DNA from: JBBRMW01 sp965246845 | GTDB lineage: Bacteria > Chloroflexota > Anaerolineae > Aggregatilineales > UBA2796 | DNA: 64,000 nucleotides | Assembly: GCA_965246845.1 (NCBI GenBank) | Contig: CBDFFR010000012.1 | Location: forward strand, 558,001 to 622,000 | Direction: 5' to 3' | Shown: one piece after another, positions 33,496 to 42,257 of the stretch | Position numbering within the stretch: the first letter of the stretch is position 1 | Layout: every line of letters starts with the position of its first letter | Made by a program: the position numbers and the translations under genes | The notes under the pieces: generated by a model | What the model was told of the DNA's origin: nothing | Databases searched by the model: none | Seen by the model: the letters and a program-made list of their open reading frames with translations, nothing else

Positions 33496-34530
33496 TCAGG
33501 GTATTGCGTCGAACAATCCCGGCTGCGCGGGCGGTCTGCGATCATAGGGAATATTGAGGTGTTCATAAGCGTTGCGGGTGGCGGTACGTCCGCGCGGGGT
33601 CCGCATGATGAAGCCGATTTGCAACAGATATGGCTCGTACACATCGGAAATCGTTGCGGAGTCCTCATTGATTGACGCCGCAATGGTATCCAATCCGACC
33701 GGACCGCCATCGAATTTGTCAATGATCGCGAGCAGTACGCGGCGGTCGATGTCATCCAGACCGAGCGGGTCCACATTTGCGAGATTGAGCGCGGCGCACG
33801 CCACTACCTTATCAATATGCCCCTGCGCCCGAACCTGTGCATAGTCACGCACGCTTTTGAGCAGCCGCAGCGCGATACGCGGCGTTCCGCGCGCCCGTCG
33901 CCCAATCTCCGCCGCGCCATCCGGGTCGATGGTAATACCGAGGACGCGCGCCGCCCGCGTAACAATCGTAATCATCGCTTCGATCTCATAGGGATCGAGG
34001 CGATAAATGCCGACGAAGCGCGTGCGCAGCGGCGCGGAAAGCAGCGATAGCCGCGTCGTCGCGCCAATCAGTGTGAAGCGCGGCAGCGTCAGGCGGATGC
34101 TTTTCGCGCCCGGTCCCTTGCCCGTCACGATGTCCAGATTGAAATCTTCCATTGCGGGGTACAGGATTTCTTCGACGGCGCGACCGAGGCGGTGAATTTC
34201 ATCGATGAATAGAATATCGCCCTTGCTCAACTGCGTGAGCATCGAGGCCAGATCGCCCGCGCGTTCGATGCTGGGTCCAGAGCTTTGTTTCATCTTTACG
34301 CCCATCTCGTGCGCCATGACGTTGGCGAGCGTGGTCTTACCCAACCCCGGCGGACCGTAGAAGAGCATATGATCCAGCGACTCGCGGCGACCTTTCGCGG
34401 CGGCTACCGCGATTTGCAAACGCTCGATGACGGACTCCTGCCCGATGATGTCCGCGAGCCGCTGCGGGCGTATGTTGCTGTCGTCATCATTGCGTGCGTT
34501 TGGGGTCACAATCCGGTCATCCACTGACAT
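33496..34530 (-). CDS. ruvB: Holliday junction DNA helicase RuvB
   Basis: The 344-residue AAA+ motor has Walker A 'GPPGLGKT' (59-66), Walker B 'ILFIDEIHR' (106-114) and a winged-helix C-terminus with 'YEPYLLQIGFIMRTPRGR'. Length is standard. RuvB drives branch migration together with RuvA; ruvA and ruvC are not adjacent. It is divergent from the response regulator, with a 63-base gap. Confidence 0.97.
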   Translation of the reverse strand: MSVDDRIVTPNARNDDDSNIRPQRLADIIGQESVIERLQIAVAAAKGRRESLDHMLFYGPPGLGKTTLANVMAHEMGVKMKQSSGPSIERAGDLASMLTQLSKGDILFIDEIHRLGRAVEEILYPAMEDFNLDIVTGKGPGAKSIRLTLPRFTLIGATTRLSLLSAPLRTRFVGIYRLDPYEIEAMITIVTRAARVLGITIDPDGAAEIGRRARGTPRIALRLLKSVRDYAQVRAQGHIDKVVACAALNLANVDPLGLDDIDRRVLLAIIDKFDGGPVGLDTIAASINEDSATISDVYEPYLLQIGFIMRTPRGRTATRNAYEHLNIPYDRRPPAQPGLFDAIP

Positions 34531-34593
34531 TATCCATGCTCTTACGGGTAAGATGAGCTACCATTGTAGCACGGAAGCAGCACAGGTGAGCCA

Positions 34594-34989
34594 GTGGAAG
34601 AACAGCAGCGTAAATCGGTCCTCGTGGTCGATGATGATATTGGGTTGGTCAAATTTATCGCGCAGGTGCTGCGCATGAACGGCTATCTGCCAGTTGTGGC
34701 CTATTCCGGCGAGGCCGCACTCGATGCGTACTCGGCAGCACCTCCGCAGCTTGTTTTGCTCGATATTGCGATGCCCGGTTTAAATGGCTGGGATGTGGCC
34801 GAACGAATCCGCGCGAAAGAAGACCTAACCGGGACACATACGCCGATTGTGATTATGTCCGCGCAATCGCGCATTTTTGAAGTTTCCCAGCAATTTCAGC
34901 AGCAGGTCGATGGGTTTCTCACCAAACCTTTTGGTATGGAAGAGATCGTCGTGCAAGTCACAGCAATGATCGGTTCCGGTACGCAATAA
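34594..34989 (+). CDS. Single-domain response regulator
   Basis: The 131-residue protein is one CheY-like receiver domain: acidic pocket Asp13/Asp14, phospho-acceptor Asp57 ('LVLLDIAMPGLNGWDV'), Ser89 and Lys111 ('LTKPFGMEEIV'). No output domain follows, and no histidine kinase is adjacent, so it acts through protein contacts or as a phosphorelay intermediate. The start is GTG with an AGGTGAG upstream; an ATG-started reading in another frame was rejected. Confidence 0.9.
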   Translation: MEEQQRKSVLVVDDDIGLVKFIAQVLRMNGYLPVVAYSGEAALDAYSAAPPQLVLLDIAMPGLNGWDVAERIRAKEDLTGTHTPIVIMSAQSRIFEVSQQFQQQVDGFLTKPFGMEEIVVQVTAMIGSGTQ

Positions 34990-35003
34990 GTCGACGATTG
35001 AAT

Positions 35004-35032
35004 TTGCCCCACACCGCATCGTCTGCTATTAT
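35004..35032 (+). promoter_or_regulatory. Candidate promoter of the cupin-like gene
   Basis: TTGCCC (35004-35009) and TATTAT (35027-35032) are 17 bases apart, matching the consensus at four and five of six positions. The expected start site is about 45 bases before the ATG at 35086. Confidence 0.45.
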
Positions 35033-35085
35033 ATTAAATAGATCGTGATCATAATAAAGATGCGTATCAGGCATGGCAGGTAAAA

Positions 35086-35664
35086 ATGTTGCTGGTTGTC
35101 AATGAGCAAAAAGTAACTATTTCCATATGGAATACGTGGATATACAAACGCATCGGTGTTTTTAATCAATTGAGTATCGGCCTGGCAGAACTCAATACGG
35201 GCGTGACGAAACCGCTGCATATCGCGGAGCCGACCGCGCTGCATATTCTCAGCGGGCGCGGGCGCGCAGTATTAGGCGGCAAGCAATTTCACCTCGACGC
35301 GGGGGCGTCATTGAATATTACACCCGGTCAGGAGGTCGGCATCGAATGCCATAGCCCCATGACGCTGCTCGTCGCGCGTTGCGTGCCGCCGGATACGCCA
35401 CTCATACAAACCTTCACGATACCGATGTTGCGACAAATGCCATTCGCGTTATTTTCCAGCAATCAGGGTATACGTCCGATCTACATCGAGTCGGGATGCG
35501 GCACGGTGCGCAGCGCATCCGGGCTTCACAGGATACAAAGTGGCGATACAATTCATTGTGATGAGTCGGAAGAAGCTGTCCTCGAAGCGGAAACCGACCT
35601 GACGTTCATCACCGTGTCCTTACGGACGTTCAAAGTTAACGCGGAAGCCCTCCTTGCGATCTGA
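35086..35664 (+). CDS. Cupin-like protein of unknown function
   Basis: The 192-residue protein has the pattern of a cupin beta-barrel: 'AEPTALHILSGRGRAVLGGKQFHLDAGASLNITPG' (about 47-83) resembles cupin motif 1 and the intermotif region, with only one possible metal-binding His visible. A second half ('ESGCGTVRSASGLHRIQSGDTIHCDE') may be a second, weaker barrel. No catalytic function can be read. It has an upstream promoter-like sequence and ends 11 bases after the start of the next gene. Confidence 0.55.
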   Translation: MLLVVNEQKVTISIWNTWIYKRIGVFNQLSIGLAELNTGVTKPLHIAEPTALHILSGRGRAVLGGKQFHLDAGASLNITPGQEVGIECHSPMTLLVARCVPPDTPLIQTFTIPMLRQMPFALFSSNQGIRPIYIESGCGTVRSASGLHRIQSGDTIHCDESEEAVLEAETDLTFITVSLRTFKVNAEALLAI

Positions 35665-36103
35665 GCAAACAAGCTACCTGTACCTCCTGTTGAACGCGCC
35701 CGGCAAAGTGGTTACGCTGATCACTCCGTATACACCGGAGGAGGTCATGCGTCGTTTGCGTGCGGCGAGGGTACAGATCACCGCGCCCAGAGGTGCGAGC
35801 CTACACCTCCCGCAAGGCGGCAACGAACGCCGCTTCGTGATGTGGGTGGAGCCCGATGGCGCGGGCGCTCGCATTTTCGGCCAGATGCAGACTCCTCTGC
35901 GACCCGCCCTGCTGCGCCTCGCGGCCAGTCTGCTGATCGGCATCGCGGGAATTTATCTGATGCTCTACGCGCGCATCTGGATGGGGCTGATTTTCCTTGC
36001 GTTCGCGGCGGGCTATCTGCTCCTTTCGCAATATCAGCGTGTGGTAGGTCGCGACCTGCGCCGCCATGTGGATTGGCTGCGCCAGACGCTCGACGCCCGC
36101 TAG
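35654..36103 (+). CDS. Small membrane protein
   Basis: The 149-residue protein has a soluble N-terminal domain of about 90 residues ('PYTPEEVMRRLRAARVQI', a pattern like a stress- or signalling-type domain but not identified) and two membrane segments (about 95-132), then a basic tail. The TTG start overlaps the end of the cupin-like gene by 11 bases, which points to translational coupling. I recognise no family. Confidence 0.5.
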   Translation: MRSEQTSYLYLLLNAPGKVVTLITPYTPEEVMRRLRAARVQITAPRGASLHLPQGGNERRFVMWVEPDGAGARIFGQMQTPLRPALLRLAASLLIGIAGIYLMLYARIWMGLIFLAFAAGYLLLSQYQRVVGRDLRRHVDWLRQTLDAR

Positions 36104-36121
36104 ACGAAGATTGCCTGAAAA

Positions 36122-37817
36122 ATGAATTTCGATGTATTTACTATAACGGCGCTGGTCGATGAACTCAACGCCGGGCTGCTCAACGGCAAGGTACAGGACA
36201 CGCTCGAACTTGGCGAGGACGCAATCGGGTTCGAGATTTACGCGAGCCACCGCCGCCAATACCTGATGCTCAGTGCCGACCCGACTCTGGCGCGTGTGCA
36301 GGTCCTTGAAGAAAAACTGCGGCGTGGTGTCGAAACCCCCTCACCGCTCGGCCTGATGCTGCGCCGCAATATCGAGGACGCGCGGCTGGTTGCGATCCGG
36401 CAGCCGCCTTACGAGCGCGTGATCGAGTTCGATTTTCAGGGCGAGAGTGGATTGTTTACGCTGATCGCGGAGCCGATGGAGCGGCGCAGCAATATTCTGC
36501 TCGTCCATGAGGGGACTATTCTCGATTGCATCCGGCGCGTCGGTCCCTCGGATAATCGCGTGCGCCTCAGCTTGCCCGGCCATGCGTATGTTCCGCCGCC
36601 GCCGCAAGCGAGCAAGCGCCGTCCCGAAGACCGCACTATCGAAAACGTGCGCGCGATGCTCGGCACGGATAAAAATAAACCCGCGTGGCGCGGGCTGACG
36701 GATACCTTTCTCGCGCTCAGTCCACTCCTTGCGAAGGAGATCATCTATCGCGCGGTGGGTGCGTTCGATGCGAAGTGCGGCGCGGTGGATGCGGGCGATC
36801 TCTTTGAAATCATGGATGAACTGCTCGGCGCGCTGCTCGCGCATCAGTGGGAGCCGGGACTCGTTGAAACTGAGGAAGGTATCACGGCCTATTCGGTCTA
36901 CGAAGTTACCTTTATGCGCGGCTGGCATCCGGTCGAGACGATTAACGACGCGCTAGGGTCGTTCTATGGCGCGCCCATCGGCATTGAAGCCTACGATTCT
37001 GCGAAAGTGCCGATTTTTGAGGCGGTGGACGATGCTCGCGCGAAAATTCAAAAGAAACTGGATGCGCTCGCGCGGACCGTCACCGATGACTCCGAACGCG
37101 AACGACTCAAGCAGAGCGGGGAATTACTGCTCGCGTACCAGTATCAGGTCAAGGCAGGGCAGACCACCCTCGAAGCGCAGTATGATTACGATCAGCCGCC
37201 ACTCGTGATCAAGCTGGACCCGAAACTGAGCGGTCTCGATAACGCGAAACGCTACTTCGCGGAATATGATCACGCCAAACGCGCGATGGCCGAAGTCCCG
37301 GCGCGCATCGAAGAGACGAAGCAGGAGTTGGCCTATCTCGACCAATTGCGCTCGGACCTGACGCTTGCGGCGAACTGGCCGGAGATTGGCGAAGTGCAGG
37401 ACGCACTACGGACGGGTGGCTACTGGACAGGGGCGAAGGCGAGCGCACCGAAAGGCCAGAAGACCGGACCGCTGCGCGTCGTAACGCCTGACGGCGTGCT
37501 GATCTGGGTCGGGCGCAATTCGCGCCAGAACGAGGATGTGACATTCACCAAAGGCCGCCCGGAAGACCTCTGGCTGCACGCACGCGGGGTCCCCGGCGCG
37601 CATGTGATCATCAAAAGCGGCGGGCGCAGCATTCCAACCCGGCGCGATGGAGCGCGCGGCGGCGCTGGCGGCGTGGTACAGCGGCTTTCGTGGCGAGCCG
37701 CGCGCGCCCGTCGATGTCGTGGAACGGCGCTATGTGCGCAAAATCAAGGGCGGCAAGCCGGGGATGGTGACGTATCGGAATGAAACCGTGATGGATGTGC
37801 AGCCGAGAGGGGAATAA
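36122..37817 (+). pseudogene. rqcH: RqcH/NFACT-family protein, one frameshift
   Basis: The N-terminal 500 codons give a near-complete NFACT protein: 'FDVFTITALVDELNAGLLNGKVQ' start, coiled-coil region about 300-420, and the NFACT-R segment 'EDLWLHARGVPGAHVIIKSGG'. Near 37636-37646 (AACCCGGCGCG) the frame shifts; dropping one C joins it to 57 codons from ATG 37647 to TAA 37817 ('MERAAALAAWYSGFRG' and 'RRYVRKIKGGKPGMVTYRNE'), the usual C-terminal end. RqcH binds stalled 60S/50S nascent-chain complexes and adds alanine tails. Without the shift the protein would lose the last 60 residues. Symbol is by family resemblance; shift may be an error. Confidence 0.8.
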
Positions 37818-37925
37818 AGCGCATCTACAGCCCGCGCGGGGCCAAAGCCACCGCGCTATCACGGGTTGAGGAGTAGCAATACTCAGTCCGTAATAGCCCA
37901 GTCCATTCATGGCCGGGCGGCGCAA

Positions 37926-38246
37926 TCATGTCTTACAGCGAAACTGAGTCTTGCAAAATGCGTCCCGGAATTCAGGACGCAGGTTTTTCTCGATAGCAAT
38001 TTCGACACGCCGATTGAGCAAAGTTTCGAGGTCATTCAGCAGCCCGGCAAGATCGAGCAGCCGATAACCGGGTACGAACTCTACGAGGAAATCAATGTCG
38101 CTATCTGCTCTCGCCTGATTGCGTGCGACGGAGCCAAAGATACGTACATTGAACGCGCCACGCTCCGTAGCGATTCGCAAAATATCGTCGCGTTTATCAC
38201 CAATGACATCCGCAATCCCAAGCCCGTGAGTCACTGCGCTTTGCAT
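37926..38246 (-). CDS. MNT-type nucleotidyltransferase
   Basis: The 106-residue protein has the minimal nucleotidyltransferase motif 'IFGSVARNQARADSDIDFLVEF' (37-58): GSx(10)DxD, with Asp50 and Asp52 as catalytic pair. MNT proteins are usually antitoxins paired with HEPN RNases and inactivate them by adding nucleotides. No HEPN gene is visible on either side, so it may be a solitary survivor or act with a distant partner. AAGGA lies 9 bases before the ATG. Confidence 0.8.
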   Translation of the reverse strand: MQSAVTHGLGIADVIGDKRDDILRIATERGAFNVRIFGSVARNQARADSDIDFLVEFVPGYRLLDLAGLLNDLETLLNRRVEIAIEKNLRPEFRDAFCKTQFRCKT

Positions 38247-38300
38247 GATTCGACATCCTTGCTACGTTCTTCAAATATATCCTTTTCATTGGAAGAAAAC

Positions 38301-39149
38301 ATGACCGAAACGACCATCGCCGGACTTGACTTCACCAGCGCACCCGGCAAAAAGAAGCCGATTTTGATTGTCATCGGCGCGTTGAACACCGAATTAGGGC
38401 ATTTAACGATCCCCGATGCGCTGGTGACGTGTACAAGTTTCGAGGCGCTTGAGCTTGCGCTGCCAAAGCTCGGTCCGTGCGTCGCCGGGTTCGATTTTCC
38501 GTTTGGACTGCCCGCGCAATTTCTGGATGCAGTCGGCTGGGGCGCGGATTGGGAAACCGTGATCGCAAAAGTCGCAAGCCTGACGACTGATGAATTCAGC
38601 CAGGCGATTTACGGATTTCAGGAGACGCAGGCAACAGGTCACAAGGAGCCGAAGCGTCCTGTCGATGAACTTGCAAAATCAATCAGTCCATTGAAGCTAT
38701 CATTCGTCCCGGTCGGGCGCATGTTTTTTCAAGGTGCGCCGCGTCTCGCCAAACTCGGCTGGAGCGTGTTACCCTGCCGCCCGAATGCCTCCGAACAGAT
38801 CGCGGTAGAGGCGTACCCGGCGCTTGTCGCACGGCGGATCATTGGCAAGCAGTCCTACAAGGCCGATGACAGCAGCAAACAAACGCCCATACGAGCGGAA
38901 GCACGCGCCGCAATCGTGAACGGATTAGCAGAAGTCGCGCGCGTTGAATATGATCTGCGGCTCGATCTGGATAGCGCGCTTCAACAGCGCTGCATCGCGG
39001 ATGCTTCTGGCGACACGCTGGATTCAGTTATTGCGGCGATACAAGCAGCGTGGGCGGCGCTCAATCACAACAAAAATTGGGGTATTCCGGAGACCGTCGA
39101 TCCGCGCGAAGGCTGGATCGTGGACCCCGGCCTGTATTCACCAGATTGA
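38301..39149 (+). CDS. DUF429-family protein (RNase H-like)
   Basis: The 282-residue protein matches DUF429: 'IAGLDFTSAPGKKKPI' at the start, 'CVAGFDFPFGLPAQF', 'LSFVPVGRMFFQGAP', 'VEAYPALVARRI' and a C-terminal 'GDTLDSVIAAIQAAWAA' helix. The acidic residues fit an RNase H-like fold, so a nuclease role has been proposed for the family, without proof. GGAAG lies 6 bases before this ATG; a long in-frame reading upstream is rejected. The 3' end overlaps the convergent Nudix gene by 12 bases. Confidence 0.8.
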   Translation: MTETTIAGLDFTSAPGKKKPILIVIGALNTELGHLTIPDALVTCTSFEALELALPKLGPCVAGFDFPFGLPAQFLDAVGWGADWETVIAKVASLTTDEFSQAIYGFQETQATGHKEPKRPVDELAKSISPLKLSFVPVGRMFFQGAPRLAKLGWSVLPCRPNASEQIAVEAYPALVARRIIGKQSYKADDSSKQTPIRAEARAAIVNGLAEVARVEYDLRLDLDSALQQRCIADASGDTLDSVIAAIQAAWAALNHNKNWGIPETVDPREGWIVDPGLYSPD

Positions 39150-39602
39150 TGCTTCCAGATAAGGATCGCGCGGGTTTGGGGTGCGCAGCGCAGCCAGAAT
39201 CTGCGTGCTGATGTCGGGGATCAGCGGTATTTTCGAGAGTTCGGCGAACGGGACCCATTTCACGCCGATTTGAAAGGTATCGGGGACCTTCGGTTCGCCC
39301 GGTTCGGCGCTATCCGCGCGTAGCGCGCAGCGGAACACCGGACGGATATGCGGGCGTATTTTCGTCCAGCGCGGCGCGAGGTCATAGACGAATAGCAGTT
39401 CGCCCACGTTCACGCTTGCGCCTGTCTCTTCCAATACTTCGCGCATAACCGCCTCGTGCAGCGTTTCGCCCGCTTCGACGCCGCCGCCCGGCAGGTTGAA
39501 GTGCCAGCGCTGCTTGGCGTGTGGGTCATCGAACTCCACGAGCAACAAATGATCGTCGCGGGTGATGACTGCCCACACCGCGACGCGAATTGACATCGAC
39601 AT
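39138..39602 (-). CDS. NUDIX hydrolase
   Basis: The 154-residue protein has a complete Nudix box: Gly40-x5-Glu46-x7-Arg54-Glu55-x2-Glu58-Glu59-x-Gly61 in the 'GGGVEAGETLHEAVMREVLEE' stretch (39-59). The fold hydrolyses nucleoside diphosphates linked to another group; the substrate is not predictable, although a family of dinucleotide or modified-nucleotide housecleaning enzymes is likely. It ends overlapping the DUF429 gene on the opposite strand. Confidence 0.9.
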   Translation of the reverse strand: MSMSIRVAVWAVITRDDHLLLVEFDDPHAKQRWHFNLPGGGVEAGETLHEAVMREVLEETGASVNVGELLFVYDLAPRWTKIRPHIRPVFRCALRADSAEPGEPKVPDTFQIGVKWVPFAELSKIPLIPDISTQILAALRTPNPRDPYLEASIW

Positions 39603-39643
39603 AGAAACCGACCCTTGCCCGTGTAATCAAAGGTCAGAGTGTA

Positions 39644-41434
39644 TCACCGAACCAGGCGCAGCGTATACGCGCCCGTTGCAGTAGCGGTCTCGCGCCCGAA
39701 GCGCGTCACGCGGACGGTGTAGGTCCCATTCGCGCCAAGTTTGTACGCCGCGATTTGCGCGTCGGTCGCCTGTGCGCCGGGTAACTTCGCGTCGTCGTTG
39801 CTCGCCACGCGCTGCCCGGCGGGGTCCAGCAAATCGATATAGAGGTCGAGAGTGGAACCCGGCGCGGCATTCGCGGTCAGCGTGACGACTTGCCCGACCT
39901 GCCCGGCGAAGGTGTAGGTCCGCACAAAGCCATCATTCGTGATCTGCCCCTCAACCGGCGTCCCGACAGCCAGTTCACCCATCGCGACGGTAGCGGCCTG
40001 TACGCTGGCGCTGGCGCTGCCACTGAGCGCGAACGCGACGATTTGCGGATACTTGCCCGAATCCGCGATATAAAGGATCGTACTGTCAGCGTTGAGCGCA
40101 AGCGCGGTCGGCTTGCCGATTTGTCCCGGCTTTGGCGGCGCGCTCTCGTCGTAGGGTTCCCCGATGATCCCGGTCAGCTTGCCGTCGCTATCCAGCTTGA
40201 TCACGCCCGCGTCTTCGGTCGCGACGTAGATATTGCCGAAGCGATCCAGCGCAATTGCTGTGAGCGGGCTGCCCGCGAGGTTGAAGCGGCCAAGCGCGGG
40301 GTTGACGACTTTGCCATCCGCGCCGATTTTGATGATCCCCGGCGTGTTCCTGCCGACGACGTACAGGTAGCCGAAGTTATCCGCAGTCAGCGCGCCATTC
40401 TCAACCGGACTGATATTCCATGCTGTGAGGACATCGCCGCCGCGCCCGAATACTTGAATGCGCGTCCCGGCATCCGTCACGTCGAGGATGTACAGCGCGT
40501 TCTGGTAGCCAAAGCTGAACGCGCGCGGCGACCCCGACCCGAATGCGCCGCGTGCCGTCCCAACGGAACCTCCAAGCAGGCGTTTGGCCGTCGTGCCGTT
40601 CGGCTGGATAACCCAGATCGCGTGGTTCACTGCGTCCGCGAGGTAGCGCGTGCCGTCACGAAAGGTCGCGAGCGTGCCATAGCTGCCCACGCCGTCATAT
40701 TTCTGGATACCTGTCACCACACCCGATGCGGAGAGCGTAATCACGCCCTGCTGCGGGTCGGTCACGAGCAGCGTTGCGCCATCCGCAGGCGCGACGACAT
40801 CCGTAAATTCCTTGAAGCGCGCGTCGGTGGCCTGCCAGATGACCGTGCCAATGCGATCCGGCTCTACACCGCTCGCGGGGTCGAAGAATGTGAGCGAGGC
40901 AAGGACCGCATCGAGCGTCGGCTGCGCACTGCCCTTCACCCATCCTGTAATCGACGAGACACCGCGCACGATGACCAGCCGCCGCTTTCCGGTGGAGAGC
41001 ATCAGCGAACGTCCGCCAACCCCAAGCGTGCCATCCAGAATATCGAGCGAAATGCCTTCCGCACCGCCGATTTTGACGCTGCGATAGGCGGCGTTCGGCT
41101 GCTTTTCGTATTGGCGCAGGCGTTCTCCGAATTCATCGATGCGGTTGGTCCCGGCGAGGCGAAACGTACTTGCCGTTACGGTGAAGACCAGCCCCGCCGC
41201 TTCGCCGCCCGCGTCAATAGCGCGCAAATCGGCTTCCGATGCGGCGGTGACGGTGCGGCGCTCCGCCGACTCGCGGAGCTTCCACCCGGCGGGGTATTGG
41301 AAGGAAAAGCCGAATTGTGCGCTTCGGTAGGTTTCAGCAAGCGGAGTCGAAGTCGGCGCGGCGGTTTGTGCGCGCGTCGTGAAGGTGGGGACAATGACGG
41401 CAAATATCAGGGCGCAAAGGAGCAGGCGGCGCAT
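39644..41434 (-). CDS. Secreted NHL-repeat protein with PPC domain
   Basis: The 596-residue protein has a signal peptide (about 1-22). A PsbP-like N-terminal part follows (about 35-200, 'YRSAQFGFSFQYPAGWKLRESAE'), then NHL-like repeats forming a beta-propeller (about 200-460), e.g. 'LADAVNHAIWVIQPNG' and 'NIYVATEDAGVIKLDSDG'. A C-terminal PPC domain ends it ('YTFAGQVGQVVTLTANAAPGSTLDLYIDLLDPAG', 'NGTYTVRVTRFG'). It is probably an extracellular or surface ligand-binding protein; no enzymatic motif is seen. Confidence 0.75.
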   Translation of the reverse strand: MRRLLLCALIFAVIVPTFTTRAQTAAPTSTPLAETYRSAQFGFSFQYPAGWKLRESAERRTVTAASEADLRAIDAGGEAAGLVFTVTASTFRLAGTNRIDEFGERLRQYEKQPNAAYRSVKIGGAEGISLDILDGTLGVGGRSLMLSTGKRRLVIVRGVSSITGWVKGSAQPTLDAVLASLTFFDPASGVEPDRIGTVIWQATDARFKEFTDVVAPADGATLLVTDPQQGVITLSASGVVTGIQKYDGVGSYGTLATFRDGTRYLADAVNHAIWVIQPNGTTAKRLLGGSVGTARGAFGSGSPRAFSFGYQNALYILDVTDAGTRIQVFGRGGDVLTAWNISPVENGALTADNFGYLYVVGRNTPGIIKIGADGKVVNPALGRFNLAGSPLTAIALDRFGNIYVATEDAGVIKLDSDGKLTGIIGEPYDESAPPKPGQIGKPTALALNADSTILYIADSGKYPQIVAFALSGSASASVQAATVAMGELAVGTPVEGQITNDGFVRTYTFAGQVGQVVTLTANAAPGSTLDLYIDLLDPAGQRVASNDDAKLPGAQATDAQIAAYKLGANGTYTVRVTRFGRETATATGAYTLRLVR

Positions 41435-41550
41435 GGGAGGTAGCCTCGTCGTGAAGAATGGGAGATGTGTTCAGTATCGCGGATGTGGATGCGGCGTACC
41501 ATGCGACGCGGTGGGCGGGTTCACGGCGCGAGGCTGACAATGACAGTCCG

Positions 41551-41614
41551 GGCGGGTCAAGCCCCCTACACCGGAGCGCGTATTTTGTAGGGGTCGCGGC
41601 TTGCCCGACCCGCC
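41551..41614. repeat. GTAGGGG repeat, two inverted copies
   Basis: CGGGTCAAGCCCCCTACA (41553-41570) faces TGTAGGGGTCGCGGCTTGCC (41586-41605) across a 15-base spacer. The unit is between the convergent-like ends of the RraA-like gene and the NHL protein promoter region. Same family as 8363-8430 and 17284-17345. Confidence 0.75.
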
Positions 41615-41622
41615 TGACAACG

Positions 41623-42252
41623 TTAATCAACGAAACCTTTCTTGCGCAAAATCTCGTTGATGCGTGCCTCGTGTGCCGCCTCCCATGCGTCCAGCGTTTC
41701 GGCGGCGTCTTTTACGGCGCGAGCCTGTGCGCTCGCGAGGACCGTATCCAGCCGCGCCGCCGGGATGACGACAATGCCTTCTTCATCCGCGACCACCACG
41801 TCACCCGGTGCAACATCCACCCCGCCGCAGCGTACCGGACCGTTGAGGACCTCGATAATGTCCTTGCCACCGGGAATCGGGATCACACCGCGCGCGAAAA
41901 CCGGGAAACGGCGTTCAAGCACTTCCGCAAGGTCACGGATCACGCCATCCACCACGAACGCAGCGACTCCGCGTTTCTGTGCGACGGCGCACACATTGCC
42001 GCCCGCCACTGCGTAATCGACATCTGCCGCTTCGACCACGATGATCGAACCCGGCGGCGCGCGATGAATAGCCGCGTGCAGCATCAGGTTATCGCCCGGC
42101 GCGCAGCGTACCGGATAGGCCGGACCCGCAACGCGCGGCATCCCGGACCATAAGGGATGGATACCCATATCCATCACGCGGTCGCGGGTGAGCGAATCCG
42201 CAAGGGTTGTCGGGGAGAGGGCTTGGAAGGCGGCGTAGTCAATGCTACTCAT
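41623..42252 (-). CDS. RraA-like family protein
   Basis: The 209-residue protein has the RraA/HMG aldolase fold signatures: 'LADSLTRDRVMDMG', 'AGPAYPVRCAPGDNLMLH', 'GGNVCAVAQKRGVAAFVVDGVIRD' (84-107) and 'VVVADEEGIVVIPA'. The family includes the RNase E inhibitor RraA, HMG/CHA aldolases and oxaloacetate decarboxylases; the DGVIRD segment with Arg-Asp suggests a metal-dependent aldolase or decarboxylase, not an RNase E regulator. No pathway neighbours are present to choose a substrate. Confidence 0.85.
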   Translation of the reverse strand: MSSIDYAAFQALSPTTLADSLTRDRVMDMGIHPLWSGMPRVAGPAYPVRCAPGDNLMLHAAIHRAPPGSIIVVEAADVDYAVAGGNVCAVAQKRGVAAFVVDGVIRDLAEVLERRFPVFARGVIPIPGGKDIIEVLNGPVRCGGVDVAPGDVVVADEEGIVVIPAARLDTVLASAQARAVKDAAETLDAWEAAHEARINEILRKKGFVD

Positions 42253-42257
42253 CGTAT

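Noticed and set aside
39890..41443. A 517-codon open frame opposite the NHL/PPC protein gene
   Set aside because: The minus-strand protein has a signal peptide, beta-propeller repeats and a PPC domain; the plus-strand frame has none.
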